Below, one piece after another: positions 31,901-36,452 of a stretch of DNA of 36,452 bases. Made by a program: the position numbers and the translations under genes. The stretch comes from a virus: IMG/VR virus record IMGVR_UViG_3300032207_000453, positions 1 to 36,452 of that record, one strand, 5' to 3'. The notes beneath the pieces are model-generated. The model was not told the origin of the DNA. It did not search any database and was given only the letters and a program-made list of their open reading frames with translations. The first letter of the stretch is position 1, and every line of letters starts with the position of its first letter.

Positions 31901-33847
31901 GTTATCACCTAGTTGTGTATTTACTTTGGTAATGTTGACATCTCCATTACCAAATAATGCTCCATTATGAACACCTGTAACTGCTTGTGTTGCTTCTACA
32001 GTTAAGTCATCTGCAGTTACTGCTGTTACTCTGTTGAGTGTTGATAGAGTATCACCAGATTTTCTAAATGAAATTAGATCACCTACAACAAAATCTTTTG
32101 TAAAGTCTCTGTCTGCCTGTGTTATGGTTGCTCCACCAGCACTGAGCTCACATAGACCCAATTCTAATACAGCAGTCTGTCTTACGTCACCAGAGAATGT
32201 AGTAATTCCAATTTCACCATGAACTGACTTAACATTAGAAATACCATAGTTTGTTGAAGTCAGAACAATTCTGTCACTATCTTCACCATTGAAGATTAGT
32301 TCTTCACCTTTAATAAAGTTACCAGTTACGTTATATGCGGTAATGATGCCAGTATTTGTTGCTTCATATCTGAGATAACCAACAGCACCACTAGATTTAC
32401 CTTTGATGAATGTAGGTATCTGCTGAGATGTTAGATTTTGGTTTAGAGTTAGGTCTGTAAATGGGACAACATCAAATAATGTTAAATCAAATGAATTAGT
32501 GAGTGGATTTGAAGCATCATAAGATCCAGTTTCAAGAGCATAGTCATAAACTCTTGCTAGACCAATTTCTTTACCTGCTGCAATTGTTGCAGCTGCTCCA
32601 ACTCTTTCACTTCTAAGGGATACTGTATATGTTGTTGATAGTCCAATTTTTGGAGCACCATATACATTATTGATTCTCAATGTAGAACCAGTTGCATATT
32701 CTACTGCTTGAGATTTAAATTCTTTTGTAGTTCTTGGTTTTTCAATGTCTATTGAAAAACCAGAGGGAATATTTACTTCATAACCTTGAACGTAAGCTTT
32801 ACCTGCTGAAATTTGATATACCGCTAAATCATCTCTTGGAGTTTCTCCAGATACTGTAGTTTCGTCTTCAACATATACACCGTCACTTCCTTTAAAATCG
32901 TTTAAACTATTTCTTACATCTAAAGTAAATGGTTTTACATAATAGTCACCACTTTCATCATATGTTCTTCTTGCCATTTCATCTGCAAGAATATTATACT
33001 CTGGATTTTCAACTTTTGAAGATCTAATTGCTCCACCTTCTACTTGAGCTAATTCAATAAAATCTTGAGGAATTTCACCATCAGACTCAACCGCAATCAT
33101 TTTTGCTTCAAGTTTTAGTCGATCAGCACCAGGAGCAGCATAGTTAACAAATCCTTGTGAGTTATCATAGAGTGACTCATCATCAAAAGAAGAAACAAAA
33201 GTTTCTTCAACAGAAAAACCTAATGTGAATGTTGGTGTTGGATCATCTACAGAAACAATTAGAAACTGTTCTGAAACTTCTACAAAATATCCTCTTAAAT
33301 AAAATACACCTTCTGTAAGTTTTGCAACACATCCTTCCTCAACTGACTGAACTGTTGCTACTGAAGCACCTGCAGCAAAACTAGTAATGGCAGCATCAGT
33401 TAGAGGAATAGATTCTTCAACAAAAATATCTTCATCTGTTAAAAAATCTTCCAGTTCATTATCTTCACCAGTTTCAAATAAACTAACAATTATATACTCC
33501 CCTTGATATCCTTCAACTTTTCCTTTTACACCACTATCTGAACCAACAATGGTCTTTCCAACTAATTGATCTAGATATTGTGTTACATCTAAACCATTGA
33601 AAGTTTTTTCAAGTTGTAAAACACATTGGCCTGCTCTTACAACTAAAGATCCAGGAATTACTACAGATCCCTCTTTAAAGACATGATTGCCAAACTGCTC
33701 TACTTGATTTTGGACAATACTCTGTAGAGTTGTAAGCTCTCTAGCCTGAACAGGTTGTCCAGGTTTGAACAACACCTTATAAAAATTATTTGACTCATCA
33801 AAATCGTCAAAGTAAGGAAATGTGTTGAGATTAGTTAGCTGTGGCAT
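25976..33847 (-). CDS. Giant virion structural protein, DUF4815-like, with Pro/Arg tract
   Basis: A 2,623-residue protein. The N-terminus (NTFPYFDDFDESNNFYKVLF, PVQARELTTLQSIVQNQVEQFGNHVFKEGSVV) is the start of the DUF4815-type domain seen in marine T4-like phages. Around 1076-1122 a helical segment AKVSLLDHKRYRMQDIALLEKRIANLEYYTQLSLLE belongs to the same family. A Trp/Arg-rich linker near 1316 is followed by a 136-residue Pro/Arg tract at 1666-1801 without any acidic residue. The C-terminal ~800 residues are beta-rich, with (G/N)GF/GSGY-like and GExxxxxxSGA-like modules, and end KFFSVKLVGTSTNQCYPPRIRDLRAIAFA-like. It stands where T4 has gp9-gp12 and wac, directly after gp8, so a baseplate-periphery or fibre-base role is likely (inference). 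Confidence 0.85.
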   Translation of the reverse strand: MPQLTNLNTFPYFDDFDESNNFYKVLFKPGQPVQARELTTLQSIVQNQVEQFGNHVFKEGSVVIPGSLVVRAGQCVLQLEKTFNGLDVTQYLDQLVGKTIVGSDSGVKGKVEGYQGEYIIVSLFETGEDNELEDFLTDEDIFVEESIPLTDAAITSFAAGASVATVQSVEEGCVAKLTEGVFYLRGYFVEVSEQFLIVSVDDPTPTFTLGFSVEETFVSSFDDESLYDNSQGFVNYAAPGADRLKLEAKMIAVESDGEIPQDFIELAQVEGGAIRSSKVENPEYNILADEMARRTYDESGDYYVKPFTLDVRNSLNDFKGSDGVYVEDETTVSGETPRDDLAVYQISAGKAYVQGYEVNIPSGFSIDIEKPRTTKEFKSQAVEYATGSTLRINNVYGAPKIGLSTTYTVSLRSERVGAAATIAAGKEIGLARVYDYALETGSYDASNPLTNSFDLTLFDVVPFTDLTLNQNLTSQQIPTFIKGKSSGAVGYLRYEATNTGIITAYNVTGNFIKGEELIFNGEDSDRIVLTSTNYGISNVKSVHGEIGITTFSGDVRQTAVLELGLCELSAGGATITQADRDFTKDFVVGDLISFRKSGDTLSTLNRVTAVTADDLTVEATQAVTGVHNGALFGNGDVNITKVNTQLGDNGSDTLYTSLPKENVADVTLTDSIITIRKVFNEPIVVDETGGRLTILPADLETGETFLPFDEERYIVINANGETEALTEDKFTITSGSRELIIKGLSVIGSATLVATLKKSEVKAQNKIKNRVKTVLVDKSSVAGSGIGATTLNDGLTYGNYPYGTRVQDDTICLLEPDVTKIHAIYESSTTGTPQLPRLTVSDISSFNASIEDALTGEELVGTTSNCVAILVNKISSSTIEVVYTNGKEFAVGEDIIFKESSILAKIDVIVDGDNDITGKYSFDNSSKATIYDYSRITRKPNTKPPTKKIIIAYEYASIDSSDTGTLVTANSYENFDYSNIPTIDGERQSDIIDIRPKVKSYSVSEGVRSPFEFLGRSFDSTQNSNLSILASDESINLDYSIYLGRIDRLYLTKQKSFQVVQGTPEETPEPPVPIDNAMEVAVITYPPYLTDVKDAKVSLLDHKRYRMQDIALLEKRIANLEYYTQLSLLETNTANLEIKDSDGATRFKSGFYVDNFTSTTNQIKFGAKNSIDPENNELRPSSYTTELDLILGSTASTGVNGVLDPNSDIRFAEDLIAENIRRSTVDPNGSAGTDGMGVITLDYEEVTAEEQLTATRVVNAAPYFVDFYTGQVTLNPSSDIWVEQSRIETQTIEGLIGGVTQTNIRATPADLDPQAGWSPTLWGGWNRNWTGRTVTRRTVSARDSQTLRGGRGTRPGRATVSASATVQTVTRTGTATQQGFSQRIRSVPGNSINLGDKLVSSDVSSFMRSRNVEIISKGMKPHTRLFAFFGASSVTRYCVPKLLEIEMISGTFAVGETVTSAGANSRIPGVSQDLPYITFRVADAHHRTGPFNDPQDVYTINPYTREEMPDLYSTTSSTLNVDLASMALAPSGQYFGYITEGMILQGRTSGARARITTLRLTSDNVGMMQASFYIPNPNAQGTPKFKTGNVTFKLSDADTLDPVEGVAYTGGEKDFFAQGTINNVQGQVISTRNVEVTNAYTQQSRPIRRRRETLVNLDVDLDVTLPQPVPIPRPQPRPRPQPRPRPQPRPQPSPSPRPSPRPVPNPVPNPRPAPRPRPNPRPRPTPRPRPRPRPQPRPRPRPIPRRPVARRPRPRPRPRPRPRPRPRPRPRPIVRRITRRPRPRPRPRPRIPRPPRPRRRRDPIAQSFMVGNAADPTGIFATSVDLFFRTTSTTGQTCFVELRPMVNGLPSAEVIYPMSQVVLTGEQIEVSEDGTVATTVTFPAPVYLEGNKEHCVVVGSNSTDFTLWASRLGEVDVTTLALPESQQVPITKQSSLGSMFKSQNTSTWTPSQYEDLKFRLNRANFVEEGSVSFFNPDLSTGNRQVATLKKDSLEMDSRRIIVGLGTTARNWGELIVPGNTVIQDGSNASGNYVMGLGIATGTMSVTNAGLGLTPSTGFFQYNNVPLTKLTGRGENATANIHVNNGVAAAATISDGGNGFKVGDVLTATIGGGVGRNLQLSVTDTFGISELILDQVQGNFTVGGGNTLRYINSSGVTTEFTDQGSTDVLVAPRVVTDGLHIKVNHLNHGMHADTNTVTIDNVSSDVPVVRLEGDYLLNATDDLVISDASNFENFEGVGVGTTNPGYIRIEDEIISYTSVTGNTLGGITRRVDSTFGGAYEDQSIVEKYETAGISLRRINKDHALQDATVTEDVGLDHYTLRIDTSANGIDRSTSASFPALYANESKSAGGEGITATQNIHYEVMKPIVQSMVLQRTNLTARARTVSGSSINGNEVSFLDAGYQSINLDDDNYFDTPRMIPSKVNADSLLTTLPGNRSFELELNMTSFDPRLSPVIDMDRIGAVFVSNRVNNVVTDFITDPRVATIEEDPSAFIYATKPIGLEIPASNIKLLCSAYINNFSDIRAFYALTNDPSETLIYYPFPGYDNLLESGQVIDSSKNSGRPDKLVPPTDNKGFASTELTFKDYTFTIENLPSFKFFSVKLVGTSTNQCYPPRIRDLRAIAFA
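28445..28852 (-). repeat. Pro/Arg-coding imperfect tandem repeat
   Basis: 408 bases encoding residues 1666-1801 of the giant protein, mostly alternating Pro and Arg with some Gln, Asn, Ser, Val, Ile. On the plus strand it is made of ggtctagg, ggtcttgg and ggacgtgg 6- to 12-base units, so CTAG is unusually frequent. The reading frame stays open throughout. Confidence 0.95.
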
Positions 33848-33853
33848 AATTCT

Positions 33854-35422
33854 TTAGAACTGCAATACGATTTTGATATCTTCTCTTTGGTTTTCAGATC
33901 TTGTAATAGATGGTCTATTATCAACATAAACCAAATCTCCAGAATATTTTTTCACTTCTGGGTTAGAAACACCATTTGTGAATGTCTGTCCAAGATAGTA
34001 ACTTAGGTTATTTATGACGAATTTATCATCACTAAATGACGTATCAATCTTAAGATCTTGATTAGATCCAGTAATATTTAAACTTCCACCAGTTCCTGGA
34101 GTTGAAGTAAATTCGATCAGATCATTTCCATATGTTCCTGTACCATCGGTATTTTGTAAATCAAAATCAAATCCATAAGAAGTTCTATCTTGCCAGTACT
34201 TCAAAACACCAGTATTTTTATTATAAGAAACAACCCTACCAATTGCTGTTGTTCCAGCAGATACTGTTTGAGTAACAGTTGCATTTGCATCAAATACTGC
34301 ATTAATATAGTCACCTGCCGCATTTACACCAGTGAGTTTTAGTGCATATAACGCACTTGCTTGATTGCTTTGAAGAGTTTCGGTTGAATCAAATTCTTCT
34401 GGATTTGCAATAATTCCAATTCTTGAAACTCTATTTCCAACAATAAAGTCTGGATTTGTAGCATCATTCTTAATTTGAGAATAAATTAAGACTTTTGTAC
34501 ATCCAAGTTCTCTATAGATGTCCGCACCATGACCACCTTTTGGTGGAATCATAACATCAAAGGTTGGAGTAGTCGTAGAACTGGTTGGGAAGTTTCCAGT
34601 TGTTAAGTCAACACGTGCATATGTATATCCAGATCCACCATTTGAAATAGTAATAGAATCAACTTTTGATTGGTTATCAACTACGATTGTTGCTTCACCG
34701 CCAGTGCCATCACCAACAATATTGCAAGTGTAAACTTGGTTTGGTGATCCTACATCAACACCTCTAGATTTGACTGTTGCAATTTTTAATTGACCACTGT
34801 TTTGTGCATTTAATCTAACTGATTGATATTCATCTGCTGTATCCCAATCAGTTGGAACTGTGATATAATTTAGAGTATCAAACTTAATAACATCATTTGG
34901 ATTAATTGTAAAAAGATATTTCCAAATATATCCATCACCACTTGTACCAGCACTTCTTGGTTCTAGGTCAATGAATGTTGGTTCATCAAGTGATGGTCTG
35001 CCATTTGGGTTTTCTGGATCTGTCCCATTTTGCAAACAAGCATAAACTTTAAAGTCCTTGTTTACAACATAAAAATTTGCAGAGTATAGACTAGTTGCTA
35101 GTGATGGTTGCGATAAGTTATCACGATTGATGTCATGTCTGTACATATCATAGGTAATACCTGATGTCCAGGTATTTTTCTTCAAGGCGAATCTAACATT
35201 ATTGGAATCAACTTTTTTCAAACCAATAATAGTATCCCAGTTATGATTCTCCTGGTTAAAATTGTCTTTTGGTGCAGGAGGATCTTCATCCCAAGTACTC
35301 AAATATTCGTTTGGATTTGTTAATCCAACAAATGTGTAATAATTATTGTTAGCAGAAGTAATTTCACTAATGAAATTCTTTGCATTCAATATTCTAAGTT
35401 GATCTGTTACAATTGCAGACAT
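33854..35422 (-). CDS. gp8: Baseplate wedge protein gp8
   Basis: A 522-residue T4 gp8-type wedge subunit (T4: 334). GDGYIWKYLFTINPNDV at 162-178 corresponds to T4 GDGYVWEYLFEIPPDV, and the C-terminus YVDNRPSITRSENQREDIKI (500-519) to T4 MENRPPIIMAMDQTEEINI. Dimers of gp8 bind gp7/gp10 in each baseplate wedge. About 190 residues are added in the middle and late parts, including a beta module with NGGSGYTYARVDL near 259-271 and another with GRVVSYNKNTGVLKYW near 400. No clear Shine-Dalgarno is seen before the ATG. Two late promoter-like elements lie at 35441-35448 and 35465-35472. The stop is 6 bases before the giant gene. Confidence 0.95.
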   Translation of the reverse strand: MSAIVTDQLRILNAKNFISEITSANNNYYTFVGLTNPNEYLSTWDEDPPAPKDNFNQENHNWDTIIGLKKVDSNNVRFALKKNTWTSGITYDMYRHDINRDNLSQPSLATSLYSANFYVVNKDFKVYACLQNGTDPENPNGRPSLDEPTFIDLEPRSAGTSGDGYIWKYLFTINPNDVIKFDTLNYITVPTDWDTADEYQSVRLNAQNSGQLKIATVKSRGVDVGSPNQVYTCNIVGDGTGGEATIVVDNQSKVDSITISNGGSGYTYARVDLTTGNFPTSSTTTPTFDVMIPPKGGHGADIYRELGCTKVLIYSQIKNDATNPDFIVGNRVSRIGIIANPEEFDSTETLQSNQASALYALKLTGVNAAGDYINAVFDANATVTQTVSAGTTAIGRVVSYNKNTGVLKYWQDRTSYGFDFDLQNTDGTGTYGNDLIEFTSTPGTGGSLNITGSNQDLKIDTSFSDDKFVINNLSYYLGQTFTNGVSNPEVKKYSGDLVYVDNRPSITRSENQREDIKIVLQF

Positions 35423-35440
35423 GATCGTTTATTTTCTAGT

Positions 35441-35448
35441 TATTTATT
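35441..35448 (-). promoter_or_regulatory. Late promoter-like element before gp8 (proximal)
   Basis: AATAAATA on the minus strand, 19 bases before the gp8 ATG; one mismatch from the T4 late consensus. Confidence 0.65.
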
Positions 35449-35464
35449 AGGTTAATCGTAGGGT

Positions 35465-35472
35465 TATTTATG
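35465..35472 (-). promoter_or_regulatory. Late promoter-like element before gp8 (distal)
   Basis: CATAAATA on the minus strand, 43 bases before the gp8 ATG and just beyond the stop of the upstream fibre gene. Either this or the proximal copy may be the real one. Confidence 0.55.
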
Positions 35473-35476
35473 ATTA

Positions 35477-36452
35477 TCAGGTAAAATATGTAATTGTGAA
35501 TCGAATATCCGCAAAGTCATCTACTTTGTCCGTAACCTCCAAGTCATCAAGTGCTCCACCATCAACACACTGTCTGATAACAGCTACTGCAGTTCCAGCA
35601 GCAATTTCGCAAGTCACATTCATAACTCCTGCTGCTGTGTTAAATTTAGTCAAAGTACAGGAACCTACATGAATTCCCTTTGATGCTGAAGAAGAGGAAG
35701 GAAGTCCTGTTATTTGAATAATACCAGATCCTGCACTAGACGTGGCGATGTTGAGAAGATTACATGTCGCAGTAATCATATTTCCAATTTGAATGTAGGT
35801 CCCCAACTGAGTACCATAAGTATAGGTTCCAGCCGTAACAGCACCTTCAAATACGGGTGTCCATGTCCCTTCAGTTGTGACTGTTGATGACGTTAGATAA
35901 GTATTTGTGTCAACTGTATATGTTCCAGCACCAGTTCGTTTCATGAAACCATTACTGGTGAAGTCAGCATCCTGTATAGCATCACCCAATGATGTCAAAT
36001 AAGTATTGCTATCAACAGAACCATCTGCCTTTAAGAATTCACCAGATGTACCACCAGATTTTACAATTGATCCTGTGACTGTAATTCCATTGGTAGTGGT
36101 TTCAAATTTCTTAGAGTTGTCGTAGTAAAGATCTACTGATCCATCAGCAGTAAAGACTGCGATTGGTTCATCACCAGTGTCTTTTTGAACTATGAATTGA
36201 TTAGCAAGTTCGTATTTTAAATCACCACTAGTCTGTTTAAAGAATGAATTAGTTCCGTTTGTATAAATCCGAAGGATTCCAGAACCAGAAGTTCCAAATC
36301 TTAATTGATGATCATCAATAATACGAACGTCTCCTTGGAACGTAGAAACACCAGAGATATTAATACCACCAGTTCCAGTGATGTCATTATTATTAAGATC
36401 TAAATCTCCACCTAATTGTGGTGATGTATCACCTAGAATATCGGTAGTGATA
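35477..36452 (-). CDS. Tail-fibre-like structural protein, N-terminus outside window
   Basis: The frame is open from the window edge to the TGA at 35477: 324 residues are visible and no true start is seen. A TTG at 35998 is an internal codon, not a start. The visible part begins with PQLGGDLDLNNNDITGTGGI and ISGVSTFQGDVRI, then LYYDNSKKFETTTNGITVTG, a hallmark repeat pattern of marine phage fibres in which beta strands alternate with Gly/Thr/Asn turns. NTYLTSxx occurs twice (YLTSLGDAI and YLTSSTVT). The last 130 residues (from EGTWTPVFEGAV) form a separate beta domain resembling the C-terminal receptor or tip domains of phage fibres, with two Cys. It precedes gp8 and is probably transcribed with it. 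Confidence 0.8.
   Translation of the reverse strand, partial: ITTDILGDTSPQLGGDLDLNNNDITGTGGINISGVSTFQGDVRIIDDHQLRFGTSGSGILRIYTNGTNSFFKQTSGDLKYELANQFIVQKDTGDEPIAVFTADGSVDLYYDNSKKFETTTNGITVTGSIVKSGGTSGEFLKADGSVDSNTYLTSLGDAIQDADFTSNGFMKRTGAGTYTVDTNTYLTSSTVTTEGTWTPVFEGAVTAGTYTYGTQLGTYIQIGNMITATCNLLNIATSSAGSGIIQITGLPSSSSASKGIHVGSCTLTKFNTAAGVMNVTCEIAAGTAVAVIRQCVDGGALDDLEVTDKVDDFADIRFTITYFT

Noticed and set aside
35477-35998. TTG at 35998 as start of a 173-residue protein
   Set aside because: The frame continues open with typical fibre repeats to the window edge, so the TTG is an internal Leu codon.
1-36452. tRNA genes, integrase, attachment sites, auxiliary metabolic genes
   Set aside because: I looked for them by eye on both strands and saw none; all space is taken by minus-strand structural and recombination genes.

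Overview
This window is a continuous block of late (virion) genes from a T4-like myovirus. Every gene I can support lies on the minus strand, so transcription runs from position 36452 towards position 1. Twelve or more products match T4 core families by recognisable motifs (gp8, gp13-gp23, UvsY, UvsW). The absence of gp24, hoc and soc beside gp23, the uvsY-uvsW pair directly after gp23, large repeat-rich structural proteins and AT-rich DNA all suggest a marine cyanophage-type T4-like phage (Kyanoviridae-like, on Synechococcus or Prochlorococcus) or a close marine relative. The host itself is inferred; no host gene or auxiliary metabolic gene is present.

Layout in transcription order. 36452-35477: end of a tail-fibre-like protein. 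35422-25976: baseplate wedge gp8 and a 2,623-residue structural protein with a DUF4815-like N-terminal part and a 136-residue Pro/Arg tract. 25974-25388: a 72-residue coiled-coil protein and a 128-residue beta protein, in the place where T4 carries fibritin (wac). 25365-21553: neck and tail-terminator genes gp13, gp14, gp15 and small terminase gp16. 21515-13018: an accessory island between the two terminase genes, holding a 1,381-residue beta-helix protein, a 113-residue beta protein, a 712-residue fibre with an S74 chaperone domain, a 516-residue basic Cys-rich modular protein and an 89-residue protein. 13011-2679: large terminase gp17, a 73-residue zinc-binding protein, sheath gp18, tube gp19, portal gp20, core gp67, a second 89-residue protein, prohead protease gp21, scaffold gp22 and major capsid gp23, ended by a strong UUCG-loop terminator. 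2602-1: a 56-residue protein, a second tail-tube-fold protein, UvsY and the N-terminal 469 residues of UvsW.

The genes form a head-neck-tail assembly line. gp20 starts the prohead on a gp22/gp67 core, gp23 makes the shell, gp21 matures it, gp16/gp17 fill it, gp13/gp14 close the neck, and gp15 joins the gp18/gp19 tail whose baseplate includes gp8. Late promoters of the T4 type (TATAAATA and close variants) stand before many genes, often overlapping the previous stop codon. No tRNA, CRISPR array, insertion sequence or integrase was seen, and no stretch over 300 bases lacks a gene.

The most interesting items are: the 516-residue protein, which looks like a string of basic modules separated by possible gp21 cleavage sites; the Pro/Arg tract in the giant structural protein; beta modules shared among otherwise unrelated tail proteins; a beta-helix split by a repeat-filled insertion; and two related 89-residue proteins beside the packaging and maturation genes.
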